DNA from: Wuchereria bancrofti
Taxonomy: Eukaryota > Nematoda > Chromadorea > Rhabditida > Onchocercidae
Length of the DNA stretch: 64,000 nt
NCBI GenBank assembly: GCA_005281725.1
Contig: SSBO01000004.1
Location: 1,178,001-1,242,000, forward strand
Reading direction: 5' to 3'
Position numbers and translations under genes: made by a program. Shown here piece after piece: positions 1-10,781 of the stretch. The first letter of the stretch is position 1. The number at the start of each line of letters is the position of its first letter. A model generated the notes under the pieces. That model was not told the DNA's origin. It worked only from the letters and a program-made list of their open reading frames with translations, and did not search any database.

Positions 1-90
1 AGGGAAAAGTTCATTGGATGTGTTACTGATGAAATGATCAAAAATGATTGTGTACGTTTGAAGAAGCTAAGAGTTAAAAATGTTTTGTAA
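1..90 (+). CDS. Possible 3' coding scrap of a gene entering from the left
   Basis: Frame 1 is open from the window edge for 29 codons to a TAA at 88-90. Its composition looks coding (EKFIGCVTDEM, then a Lys/Arg-rich end). No family is recognised. A run this short can occur by chance in AT-rich DNA, so this is only a candidate last exon. From here to about 890 I see no other convincing coding signal. Confidence 0.18.
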   Translation, partial: REKFIGCVTDEMIKNDCVRLKKLRVKNVL

Positions 91-898
91 AATTAGCCTT
101 TTTCACATTTAATACAATCAAAATGAAAAATAGAAAGGAAATTTAATAAAACATCATATCATCTATTTTGGTTCAGATTAAGAAGAACTTTTAGTGGTTC
201 CATGAAAACTTTGCATCATAAATGTACCATTTCGTTGCTTTATCGTTTAGCATAAAAACTGATCACATCATCCAATAATTATCAATTAAACATAGTCATA
301 AACTTTGAATTTGAACATAATGATAAATTGTTTAAATAGCTTTTACCTTGACGACAGGTCTCACAAATATTATAATAGATAATAGCAACAACAAGATGTC
401 AAAAGGGACGACATTGGAGTAATACATTTTCTGCATACTTATAACATTACTAAATCAGGAAGGTCCATGAATGGTCCAGAATAACCATGAGTGGAGATTT
501 GTTTGCTATTAAGGACCCTTACTGTGGCTTTGATGATGTGGCCAAGAAATAGCAGATGAGAGAATGATGAGGTTAGGTTCTTCAGATGAGAGAAAGATTC
601 AGTGATGGACAATAGAGCAGTGCACCAGTTTATCAAAGAACACAACTGTTCTATATCTATTAATCTATTACAAACGATCCACTGCAATACTAAGACTAGC
701 TGTGTTACCCACTTTAACAAATAAGCTCTGATAACATATGCCTTTCGTTTACAACTCCTTACCTTGTTTATTATTACGATTCTAAAATGAAATAAATTTG
801 CGAGTTCTTTAGTCCTTTGCTTAACAGGTGTGATAGTTACAGGTGTAACTAGCACTATTGAACTACTAATCACTAACAGCATAACATTCTATTTTCAG

Positions 899-1015
899 AC
901 CATCCAAACTCATACTGATTTAAACTTCGAAAAATTTCCAGCAAAACGTTCCAAAATGTGTATCGCACGTGAAAAGAAAGCTTTAACAACGTATTTCGAA
1001 GATTTCAGAAAGTGA
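899..1015 (+). CDS. Possible isolated terminal exon
   Basis: A good acceptor (CTATTTTCAG) ends at 898. It is followed by 38 open codons rich in charged residues (LNFEKFPAKRSK, later EKKALTTYFEDF) and a TGA at 1013-1015. The codon choice is more protein-like than the flanks. No upstream partner exon or family is recognised, so this could be the end of a small gene or chance. Confidence 0.22.
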   Translation, partial: TIQTHTDLNFEKFPAKRSKMCIAREKKALTTYFEDFRK

Positions 1016-4000
1016 GAATTTGCTGAAATGCAGAAAATAAGAAATGCGTGTTTCGCATGTTTTGAAGAATTCTGGTCACTTTTCACAGCAATAATGCAGA
1101 ATGATTTACTTAAATCTTTAACTTGTGAAATAACACCTAATGCAAAATAACTTGACTTATTTAAATGCTTAACTTCTTAAATAGCGTTTACACTGAAAAA
1201 GCACAAATAGGTATTAACAGAAAAGATAACCAAGAAGAAAAATAAAAAGTTATTTCTTCTTCAATAATTTTATACTGTCAAAAAGAGCTTGGAAAATCCC
1301 AGAATAACCAATCTTACTAGGACCAACACAAAATTGAGGAAAATGATGTCCTAACAAAGTTAAAAAAGCAACAGCTTGCAAAATAAAAATAATGATAATA
1401 AAAATACCGTCAGGGAACAAATTCATTTCCGAAGTTGTGCGAAATGATTTTATCAATTTCTTCATTCTTTTCACTAATGGCAGCATTATTAGATGTTCTT
1501 GTTTAAAATATTGTCGCTTTAAGCGTAGCATGCTAGAAAACCAAAATATTAGATAACTCAGCGGCAAGATTACAAGAAATATTTTATAATTCGATTATTT
1601 GTTAAGTGATTTTTATAATTCATCACGTTTCTCTAAGACAAGCTAGATTTTCAGAATTTGCAATCGTGTAATCCATTCATAAGTACTTCAAATTGTAAAA
1701 TAGACTGTAAGTGGTTTTTAAGGAGTTAAGTAGATCTCTTGCAAGATTATCATGTAGAAAGTGACTACAAATCTTCAAAATAGGAGACGGAAATCTCATT
1801 TTTCCTGACTCATCCACAGTTTTTCTGTTGAAAGCTTCTAGATTTCCTGCCTTTGAGGATTTCTGAAAAGGCTGAAGGCCCACAGCTATTTGAACAATGA
1901 TTATATTGTAAAGATGTAAATCATGACATTGATAAGCTGATAATTATGTGAGATGTGACATTCCTTAAAGCAAGAACTGCAGAATAATTTCTAGCGCTGA
2001 AGTGACGAGTTGAAAATTAATTACACCAAAGAAACGAAATCAAAAAAAGGAGAGTAATCGAGAAAATCCTTACTTTTCCGAGTAGACTCGATTTTTGTCA
2101 TACAATTTCTCTTTACAATTTTCATGCTATTAAACTCTTCATTTGTAATCTCACTACGGGAGAAATTATGGAACTATAAATTACTGCATGCCGGAAATCT
2201 CTATTGAAATATCTACGAATTGCATTTCGGGATAAGCAAAATTGCATGAAAATATCATTGTCACCTAACACAACCACCTTAATGCAAATAATGACTTAAA
2301 CCAGCAGTTTGTGATTGGTGTGCTACAGTAACTGGTGGTTACTGGGCGACAATGATATTACTGTTTAGTTAAAATTTTCTCGCTATGAAAATTGTTATCA
2401 TCTGCGGATGAGAAATGTGAACTCGTTGGCAAGTAATAAGCGTGTTTACCTAGTATGACATACAAAGGACTTTTAAGCTTTTTGCATCCGTTTTAGATTT
2501 AAAATTTACGAAGAATGAATTACTCTTATTCGATGCTTACATCTCCATTTTGAAATATTTTTGATTACTGCAAGTACATCTATGAGGTGTCGAATTTAGT
2601 GAATAAACATGTTATTCGGTTTGCTTATTTCTGCTTTATCGATTAACAGAAAGGGAAGCATTTTTTTGGTAGGGACAGCCTTACTTAATTTTCTTTCAGT
2701 TTCACTTCTCTGTCATTGTTCATTTCAGTATCGGTCTCTGACCAGTATTTGCACTTCAGCAAAGTTATCAATTAGCATTCTTTTTAAACTGCATGACCCA
2801 CTCATTCATCTTGTAACTTCTTTTTTTTTTTTATTTTATCGAGAATATGAATTGTTGGTGGGCACATCGTCCCGAAAAATCCCCGAAATCTTGATCGAGA
2901 GATCTCTATTGTATGAATTTTCGGTATTTTTCTTAAAAATTAGAAAGTGTGTGAATGTCAAAACTGTAGTCGTTTAGTATTTGAAAGCTATCATACTTTT
3001 AGATATTTGGAATCAACTGCAAATTGTAATTAATAGTAATATCTTAGTCCCTTTAAATAAATTTCTTCATAAGTAAATTATAATTATTAGAAAAACATAG
3101 TTTAACTGTATGCAAAAATTATTTTAGATTGATGCCAAACGTTCACTTTCTTGAAAGTCCTGAGCAGCATAAGCCAGCAGGTATCTTTTTGTGAGTTAGA
3201 ACAAGGCAAAGGAATAACGGCACTCATCTTTATGCACGAAAATCGAAAACTTTCTTCGAATATCCGTATGCTACAAAAAAAAAGAAACTTTCAAATGTCA
3301 TCCGAGATTAAAACAAAGTTTAAAAGTTGGATTATAATCTTTGTATAAAATAATGAGTTTATTTCCAGTACTTATGGTATACAAAGTGCTTCCATCGACG
3401 AATGTTATAAAGATCTGAGAAATATTTGTCTAAAAGCAATGACTGGCAGCAAAATTTTATTTGCCTTAAATAAAAACTGCAGATTTTCCAGAATATAAAC
3501 TCCTTGTTTTTCTGAAGTGAAATACTTTCCATTTTTTAAAGTCTACAAAACATGAATATATAGAGCATATCGAATACAAATATTGAAATATATAATAAGA
3601 AAAAAACCCCAAATTCCTACTAATCACTAACAAAAACAAAAAATAAGGGATATCCGCAAACAAATGGAACAAAAGTTTTAGAACCAAGGACTGAGAAGTT
3701 TCAAATACAACCACTATTTAAAGCAAAAACCGTTGCTTAAAGGAAAGGTTCCAAAAACAATAGTTCTTAATTGATTTTCCACACAATATAAATGTTTAAA
3801 AAAATTTACGAAAATCTAAGGAAATAATAAAAATATTGATTTAATGAAAATATTGAACTACTAAACAAAATGAATTAAATCTATTTCCAACACAATGATT
3901 CAATCATTCAACGCAGGATGTCTAATGATTGAATACATCTTGTATCGCACATCGGGAAGAGATGGACCTATGAAAACAGCCTAATGTTCATGGAACCTTC

Positions 4001-4084
4001 ATCACCAAGTTTGTCTACCTCTAACCACCAGAATCTATATGTACATTTTAAAAACTGTAGATTTCACGATAGCTTCACATAAAT
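1016..4084. other. Intergenic, no supported gene
   Basis: About 3 kb of AT-rich sequence. Open frames exist on both strands (for example minus 1250-1567 and plus 2609-2977). They translate to hydrophobic, compositionally random peptides without splice context or family resemblance, so I do not call them. The one structured element is the inverted repeat at 2250-2360. Confidence 0.5.
2250..2360. repeat. Imperfect inverted repeat (long stem-loop)
   Basis: AATATCATTGTC at about 2251-2262 is the reverse complement of GACAATGATATT at about 2348-2359. The inner arms also pair: AACCACC near 2272-2278 with GGTGGTT at 2334-2340. The result is a stem of roughly 28 bp with mismatches around a loop of about 50 bp. 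It could be a small foldback (MITE-like) element or a structured RNA. No target-site duplication was identified. Confidence 0.55.
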
Positions 4085-6112
4085 TTAAGAAATCTTCCTT
4101 ATAAACTTGAGGATGTAACCCTTTCCAACGATTATTGAACGGCTTCGCAACCATACCGTAAGCCTGTAATTACCAATTTATACTAATTCCATAAATCCTT
4201 TTTGTTTCAGAAATTTGCAAATCTTAGCAGCATTACAATCAAGAAATCAGTGGCTAGGAAATAGAAAAAAGTATGGTTTACATAAATGTTTCACATCAGC
4301 GACAGTCGAATGGCTAAGAAAGTCTAAGGTGTTTATTGGAGTTGTTTGTTAATAGTTTTGACTTCCTATAATTAGGCGGGACTTGCTTGACCAGTGTAGC
4401 GGATCAATAGTTTCTATTCAACAATTTAAAAAAGGAAAAGTAGAACTTGTTCTATTATTTGGAAATATTTTTCTTTCTAAAAACATAAGAGTATGTTTAA
4501 CCATTTTGATATCTCTACAAACCGCCACTAATCATGATCAACAGCCATAAAACGGGCAATTTACACAAATGACAAAACTTAAAAAAACCTCGCAATGAAG
4601 AGAAGATCGAAATGCTCATTTCCGAACAGCTTCCTTGTTGTGGCATCTAGTCTTTCATTAATACTGTATAAATTCGGATCATTGTGGGTCAATAATTGAA
4701 TGTCCTTTTGTTTTGCATATTCGCGTAATTCAGGAGGAACCTATTATGGATGAACGGTAAGAAAACTGGGCAACTTCAAAAAAAAAAAAAATTCCCTTAA
4801 ACTTGAATTTTCGATTAGATTTAAATTAAAATTAGGTAAAAGAGAAAAAAAAAGAAAGAGAAAAACGAACCGTACAACAATGTTCAGTGCTATAATGGTC
4901 AATCATTGGGCGATGATCATTCGTGGATTCATAAAGCGCTTTTAACTGCTCATAGTCAAGATCTGCTACACCTAATGTGTTTACTTTGTGAGTCCTTACC
5001 AAAGTTTCTAGCTGTGTCCAAAACGGTAGGATATGCGACAGCCATTCCTCTACTTCTGTAGGTACGGATGGATCTATGTCCTGTAAAATTCTTTATTCCT
5101 ATATTTCAAGTTTTTAAAAATACTATGCAAGCAAGAAAGACTTGAGAAGGACTTTTCCACCCTATAGATATTTTATTTACAAATTATACTATTGCACCAT
5201 TTTAATGTTTTCTCTGGCGAAGAGAGACAGGAAAAAACATTTTTAATCCTTTTATTTTATAACCAAACCATAATCAAACGAAGCTTAAAAGAGTTCACTT
5301 CGTCCCAAACCGAAGTTCATACCGGCAAAAAAACCAGCTTTTAAAGTTATCTTCGAGTCTGAAATCGGAAAACTGTATCAAACTTTGCCTTACAAATATC
5401 ACGTTCAAGAATGGAAAGATTACCAATTTATCATTCGGAGGAAAAGCAATGATCAACTGAGAAATTGATTTGGTGTTGATCTCGTGTAAAGCTGTATCGA
5501 TGCTTTCTTCCACTTGTTTTATGTCTAATGAAGACATAAATACCTGCAGTTTCAGTGTTTTTGTTCTAGGAATTGAAAGGTATTACAATGTCTTATAATG
5601 TTATATAATCCTAAAGGTTTACAAAAAGGTTCAAAATTTTTTGTGATTTTTCAATCGCAAAAAGAGCTAGAAACTCTTTGCATCCTTCCCTCAAATCAAT
5701 TAAAAACAACCTTCAAAGTTATCTTCATATCGTTTTTTTCGATGGTATTTAGACGGCAGTTTTCTGAATCACGAGTAAGCATTACCGTACCGTCTGGTCT
5801 AAAATATTCTTTTAAAAATATTATTTTTTTCCCACTGAAAAACTTTCAAAACCACTGCTTTTGAAGGAAATGTAGCTAGCAAATTTCCTTTTTCATAAAT
5901 TATAATTAGAACGACCTCGTCTCTAAATCCGGTCCATTTGGTCCATCAAGCTGATGTTCAAGCGCAGCTACAAGTTCTTCCGCTGAATTTCTGAACATCT
6001 GTCGGAACAGTTCTGGATGCCGTTGAATATTTCCCGTATTGAGACGCACCGCTGATGATTTCTGGACCTGCGATATGATTTCCATCGATGACTGATTAAC
6101 TTTTGTGGACAT
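4085..6112 (-). CDS. GCLM: Glutamate-cysteine ligase regulatory (modifier) subunit
   Basis: Regulatory subunit of the first enzyme of glutathione synthesis. It binds the catalytic subunit in the cytosol and raises its efficiency, and it has an aldo-keto-reductase-like fold. Six exons join in phase: 6112-5916, 5834-5711, 5543-5424, 5080-4871, 4740-4589 and 4163-4085, giving 293 codons plus stop against about 274 residues in human GCLM. Family matches run in order: LNTGN near residue 26, SQLIIAFPPND, the central WLSHILPFW segment, CCTVPPELREYAKQ, then the family signature QLLTHNDP, and a C-terminus resembling human RYSVIVKSRGIIKSKGYI. The ATG at 6112 follows a TGTCAG acceptor by two bases, which supports this start and suggests spliced-leader addition. 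No frameshift is seen and all six junction phases agree. Confidence 0.93.
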
Positions 6113-6114
6113 TC

Positions 6115-6125
6115 CTGACAGTTAC
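6115..6125 (-). promoter_or_regulatory. Likely trans-splice acceptor of GCLM
   Basis: Read on the minus strand, an acceptor-like TGTCAG ends two bases before the GCLM start codon. An AG this close to the ATG, with no upstream coding exon, is typical of nematode spliced-leader acceptor sites. An intron in the 5' UTR would look the same. Confidence 0.45.
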
Positions 6126-7484
6126 ATTATTTGATAAAACTGACGGGTCCTGATTCTGCAACAATAAACGGCTGTTTAACAATAATGGCTAAGAAGGATG
6201 ATAAAGGAATAACATAGCTACTGAATATTCAATGAAAATATTAAATGGAAAACATCATCTCAGCATTGTTAATTCCTCCTCTTCATGCTAATTTCTCCAA
6301 ATCAAATAAATCATCTGAAATTTTAGACAGACAATTACCCTGGCACGAAACTGAGGGACATTACTATAGCTACAAATAACTCTAAAACCATGTTGCATTG
6401 TCAAAATACTCAAGAAATTTTAGGAGTATGAGAAAAGGAGAAAAAGATATTAGAGATTTATCTATCTTAAGAGGGACAAATATATGCCATCGAACACTCC
6501 TCGGTGAACAAGAAGCACGTCAATCTCACGTAAATCTTCACCAACTATTACCAAGACTAGAAAGAACGGCAACAAATGAACAGCAACAACAGCATGTGAT
6601 GATAAACTGAACATAGTGCATACTGCGCTACAGAGGGAGAACAGAATACAGCGGGCAACAGAGAAATAGTACATGGAAGGTAGACGACGGAAAGCATTGA
6701 CTGACATTGATTGGTTAATTCCGTGGATACTTCCGTTTACACCTGATGACGTCATGCATCGAGTGCAGTTAATTTCAACAATGGTCACTGTGACAAGTGG
6801 TACTTCTGCTGTGTGAATTACCCCTCATAAGTAATACGTTTCATTAATAGACTTCGGAGTTGCACGTAGATTTTAGGTGAGCACTGTGTTTCTTGAAAAT
6901 ATAAGGAATAAGTAATCACTTTCGAATTCGACGATTTAATCCTAAAATAATTGAATGATTTGAAATCATACATGTTAACTTATTCAAATAGAAACTTGAG
7001 CAAAGTCATTTACTGCTTTTAAATAATTTAAATCAACATTCCAATTTCCAACATCAAATTGGATTGACTTCATGTTTCACTGAATCATATGAGACACAAT
7101 TACAAACTTGACACTAATGTTTACAAAACACTTCAATTGAAGTTTGAGAAGTACATGGAGATAAAACTGCATGTTAATTATTTAATTTCAGGACCAATGT
7201 ACACTTTCCCCGGCAACATTTTAAATTTAATGGAGCATTCTTGCTCGAAATCAAATGCTTCATCTTCAGTCCTGCTGTGCAGCCATTGCAAACATCGATT
7301 GAAACACTGTAATTATTTTATTTATTCGACTAAAATCAGCAGTGTTAAAATATTCACTAAAAATAAATAGGCCAAAATCATTTCCTAATCTTAATATTGT
7401 AATATATATATTTAATGGACTGACAGCAACCTTATTTGTGACTGATTTTTAAAATGTCTATGATTTTATGAACTTCCATTGAAG
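6126..7484. other. Intergenic, putative GCLM promoter region
   Basis: No gene is supported. Frames at plus 6398-6610, minus 6462-6788 and plus 7089-7370 overlap or lack splice context and family similarity. The stretch 6600-6800 is less AT-rich and contains the bZIP-type palindrome at 6746-6755. This is where a promoter for the minus-strand GCLM gene would be expected. Confidence 0.45.
6746..6755. promoter_or_regulatory. Perfect CRE/bZIP palindrome upstream of GCLM
   Basis: ATGACGTCAT is a 10-bp perfect palindrome with the CREB/ATF core TGACGTCA, and it carries GTCAT half-sites on both strands. It lies about 635 bp upstream of the GCLM start. In animals GCLM is a classic Nrf2/SKN-1 (bZIP-related) target, which makes function plausible but unproven. 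Confidence 0.4.
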
Positions 7485-8695
7485 TCATAACTTCTGGGGA
7501 ACAAATATAAATGAGCAATTAATTTTTCCCTTATACTGCTGGAAGTTTCGCTGTTTCAAGGTATCGCTATCTGAACAGCGATTATTTTGATGTAAAATTG
7601 ATTCAGTGTTGTGATGGTACTCCATTTCAGATCTTTTAAAACTCCCAAAATTTTCCGTTTCGTTTTCAGAGATCAGGACTTGGGGCTTTGTAACAGCTCT
7701 GCACAAAAATGAAAAGGTTTTGACGAAGATGTCTAGCCATACATAATTAACATTATGTATGGTTTAAGTAACTTTTCTTTTTGGCTTCAAAGTATAACTT
7801 GAAGAATTAGAAATTTAAGAAATACTTTATACAGTGGATTTGTTCTTCTGCATTCTTTGATTCTTTTCAATTTTTTGTCATTCCTAAGTGCAGGTATCTG
7901 CATTACCGTAATACATTCCGTAAGGCAGTACTCTTTCTCATCGTTATCATCATCAGCAAATACATCGCAACACACTGTATCTGAAGTGCATATTTTAGTT
8001 TTGACTTGAAGATTTGCATATATTTCTTTAGGTATCCATTTTTTGACAACATTTTTTTTTTCGTTATCGATTAATAACGAAAACAGAATAAGGATTACAA
8101 GTTAGAGCAGAAATAATATCAGTAAATTATTAAAAAAAATAGAGTATGGATAGTCAAAGAATTGCAAATGTTCTCGATGAACTGATACTGACCTGTAAGG
8201 TTAAGCATTGGCTGATATTCTCCGTGCATTTCCTTCTGGATGCATAAAGTTACGTTAATCCTCGTCCCCAATTTCATGCCGTCGCAACGAAGTGGTTTCG
8301 CAAAATTGACTGATTCTGTGCAGCATTCAACGTATTCCTTAGAACAACATAAAGCCACCACTGAGAAAAAGATAAGTAAAATAAGTTTCAAAAGCTTAAA
8401 TTAACATTATATTGGTAATACAATGTTCTCTAAATGTAATAGGTTACGTTAGCTGAATTTGAGAATATGAAATTTTACTAATGATCCTTCCCATCAGAAT
8501 GGAAGTCAATACCAAAGTTAGGAAAATTATGAATTAATCCAAAATTGAATTATCATTGATGACATTTCGGAAAATTTGATCAGTGAAAAGCTTACCTTCA
8601 TTAGTTGTTGGGATAAAAGCGTATGCATCAGATTGAATCCCAAATAATAAAATTGTTAAAATATGGATAGATGCTAGAATCAGAGAATGTCCCAT
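7485..8695 (-). CDS. Small secreted cysteine-rich protein, unrecognised
   Basis: I do not recognise the family. Exon 1 (8695-8596) encodes a clear signal peptide: Met, then a hydrophobic core LILASIHILTILLF, ending near DAYA. Exon 2 (8360-8193) joins in phase and carries KEYVECCTES with an N-linked sequon (NVT). Exon 3 (7980-7833) joins in phase and carries VCCDV, an acidic run (DDDNDEKE) and further Cys residues (YCLTEC, KEC). Exon 4 (7698-7485) is compatible in phase and ends at TGA. It has another Cys and an NET sequon but is less certain, since exon 3 can also read through to a stop at 7787. Expected product is about 170 residues, extracellular and disulphide-bonded. The CC...C...CC...C pattern suggests a nematode extracellular module, but I cannot name it. 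Exons 1-3 are better supported than exon 4. Confidence 0.55.
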
Positions 8696-9264
8696 TTCAT
8701 TAAATTAAGTAGAATTAAGTACTTAATGAGTGTGTTGAAATTGCTCTCCTAAAGATTATACTTTCTCTGCTGGTACTGATCGCAAAGTTAGGAATTTGTG
8801 AGTCCTAAAATTCAGCTTTTTGCTTATATTAATTAGATGTTCGCATATCTGAACACCCATGATCTCTGAAGAAATTTCTTAAAAAAACATTCATGACCCC
8901 ATGACCTTAAATAAATATAAGTGATTTGGTATCAAACGTATCGATTGGTAATCCATGACACAGCTTGTTTTTTAAGTTACGCATAATATACCTAAGGTCA
9001 TACTACCTAATATAAATTTAAAACGTCGTATAATTTCGCATCCTCAAAAACTCATACATTAATGCTTCAAGTATAAATTGCCTATTAACCGCGTAAGTTA
9101 TGGTTTCAAATAAGTTCTGGACTGATCCTTGCTCCATTTTCATTGAAACAAGCAAAAAATATAAAAATATCTATTTGCTGGGCAAATTTGCATAAATGTT
9201 AGAGGGAGGTTAGAGTATTACTTCAGATCATCATTCTCGACTACTGATCACTTCATTTGAACAC
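8696..9264. other. Intergenic
   Basis: AT-rich sequence without an open frame or splice pattern I can support. It presumably holds the promoter of the minus-strand secreted-protein gene. Nothing else is seen. Confidence 0.4.
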
Positions 9265-9702
9265 ATGTCCTCAACTATTGATATCTTTTTCGATCCTTAT
9301 CATCTTGTTCCATTTCTTTTAAGGAAGTGTTTTTATCCAACAAAGGATCCTCGACGTCTACAGAAGAGCATCAGAGGGAACATCCGCGAATCTGAACAAC
9401 CGTGTATCCACGTCCTTGGTAACATTTATAAACGTTCGCTTAAAAAACAACCTAATTGTGGAATTCCTGCAGTGTCGCCGAGCTATGGAAAATGTTTTGT
9501 TACTGTGGGAACAATATCCATTTCTGTGATAACCTTTGACCTCTTCTGGACTTGTCGAGATATATTCGTGGGAAGATATGCAGAACCGGTGGCGCGACAC
9601 CACAATGTCGGGAGAGATATCGATGACGGTGAGGGGGAGGAAGAATATGAGGAAGAGGAAGGTGTCCGAGACCACACACGTTGCTTCTGCTTAATGGCAT
9701 AA
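9265..9702 (+). CDS. Uncertain single-exon ORF with acidic tail and Cys-rich C-terminus
   Basis: A 145-codon uninterrupted frame in a less AT-rich patch, followed by AATAAA at 9713-9718. I recognise no family. It has a basic, Cys-containing N-terminal two thirds, a Glu/Asp run (EGEEEYEEEE) and the last residues CFCLMA, formally a CaaX-like prenylation motif. Against it: the opposite strand is also open in more than one frame here, the acidic run comes from a simple purine tract, and an intronless gene would be unusual for this locus. It may be a real small gene, a UTR or chance. Confidence 0.28.
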   Translation: MSSTIDIFFDPYHLVPFLLRKCFYPTKDPRRLQKSIRGNIRESEQPCIHVLGNIYKRSLKKQPNCGIPAVSPSYGKCFVTVGTISISVITFDLFWTCRDIFVGRYAEPVARHHNVGRDIDDGEGEEEYEEEEGVRDHTRCFCLMA

Positions 9703-9712
9703 CCGAATTAAC

Positions 9713-9718
9713 AATAAA
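9713..9718 (+). promoter_or_regulatory. AATAAA polyadenylation signal
   Basis: A canonical AATAAA lies 10 bases after the stop of the doubtful frame ending at 9702. It is mild support for a plus-strand transcript ending here. Confidence 0.3.
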
Positions 9719-10425
9719 TCATCTCTGTCACATCGATCAATCCTTATGCTTTTTCCTTGCAGCACTGCAACTTTAGCTTATGTGTGGTGCATGCATGTAC
9801 TATGAATGCATACGTAATAAGTCCCGTTCTGACCTTTGCCTTTTTTCCCCGCTTGAAGTTTAGGTACTTCCTCATATCAGTAATATCAAGAAATCATCAC
9901 TTTGCTTCATAATAACATATACGAGTTAAATTCGGAAGAATTCTTTTTTCCAGAAGAGAATTCTTTTTTTACTAGCAAGAAAGTTTAACACTTCATACAA
10001 ATTAATTTCAAGGTTGGATTTTTTTAATGTTAACAATCTTGAAGAAAAGACGACGTATACCCGCTACCATGGTTATCAATTATTCATAGTCAGTGTCAAC
10101 TAATCTGAGTTAATTTAATCTCACCTTATACTTTAATACATAACAGAATACGCTCAAGGGTAGATACTGAAAAGATTTCCCTTTGTAACTGCGCCCAGTT
10201 TTAGGAGACACTGAATAGAGAGGTTAATAAATTTTGGAAATACGTCCCTATCCGATCTGACTGATAATGGTATAAACAAAGGGGTCTACGAGTATGTTAT
10301 GATATGTATTTGTCATTTATCCCGCTTAGGATCTTGCCTAATTTCGAGTTCCATTTTGAATTTTTAAAAATTGAAGATTTTTTTTTCTTCCACGAGGAGC
10401 AAAATGGTGCTCATGAAAATTTCCA

Positions 10426-10433
10426 TTACGTCA
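10426..10433. promoter_or_regulatory. CRE-like TTACGTCA
   Basis: An ATF/CREB-type octamer about 350 bp upstream of the NDUFA11-like start codon. It sits in a short run with several further ACGT cores (ACGTGAC, TTACGTT, CACGTT) downstream to 10500. This is only a motif match. Confidence 0.3.
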
Positions 10434-10503
10434 CTGCCAGTCACGCTACCTCGACTTACCATAACGTGACCGTTATTACGTTAATCACGTTGTTACGACG
10501 CAC

Positions 10504-10535
10504 GGTAACATAACTAGTGGAAACGCTATGTTACC
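10504..10535. repeat. Short perfect inverted repeat
   Basis: GGTAACATA (10504-10512) and TATGTTACC (10527-10535) are exact reverse complements separated by 14 bases. They form a potential hairpin or a dimeric protein-binding site about 250 bp upstream of the NDUFA11-like gene. Confidence 0.45.
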
Positions 10536-10760
10536 ATGTTTTGCCTAATTGCTTGCTGATTTGTTAGCATAAGAAGAGATTTAATGTTTTCATTACTACA
10601 CTTCAAGCACTACTGTAGTTGATTCAGTGCGGGGAATTGGGCTGGTGTGTTGGATGTGAAGTGGCTCAGAGGTGTGGTTAGTTTGATCTGTTGATTTGAA
10701 TTGTTGCTTTTAAGGAATTTTTTCCTTTACTTCGATTACATGGTTCACTTTAGAGTCTAC

Positions 10761-10767
10761 ATTTCAG
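10761..10767 (+). promoter_or_regulatory. Likely trans-splice acceptor of the NDUFA11-like gene
   Basis: ATTTCAG, preceded by a pyrimidine-containing tract, ends at 10767, 14 bases before the ATG at 10782. This fits spliced-leader addition or a 5' UTR intron. Confidence 0.45.
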
Positions 10768-10781
10768 GGCTTGGTGCTGTT

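Larger units (their letters stand above)
9719..10760. other. Intergenic, promoter region of the complex I gene
   Basis: No coding exon is supported. The stretch 10420-10540 is unusually rich in ACGT/CACG motifs. It includes TTACGTCA (10426-10433, CRE-like) and a perfect 9-bp inverted repeat (10504-10535). Confidence 0.4.

Noticed and set aside
439..882. 147-codon open frame on the minus strand
   Set aside because: Hydrophobic, compositionally random translation with no splice context or family resemblance, as expected of AT-rich intergenic DNA.
1250..1567. Minus-strand frame with a hydrophobic stretch resembling a membrane protein
   Set aside because: The apparent membrane segment comes from AT-rich codons; no partner exons were found.
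2609..2977. 122-codon open frame on the plus strand
   Set aside because: It includes a poly-T-derived Phe run and lacks any motif or flanking exon signals.
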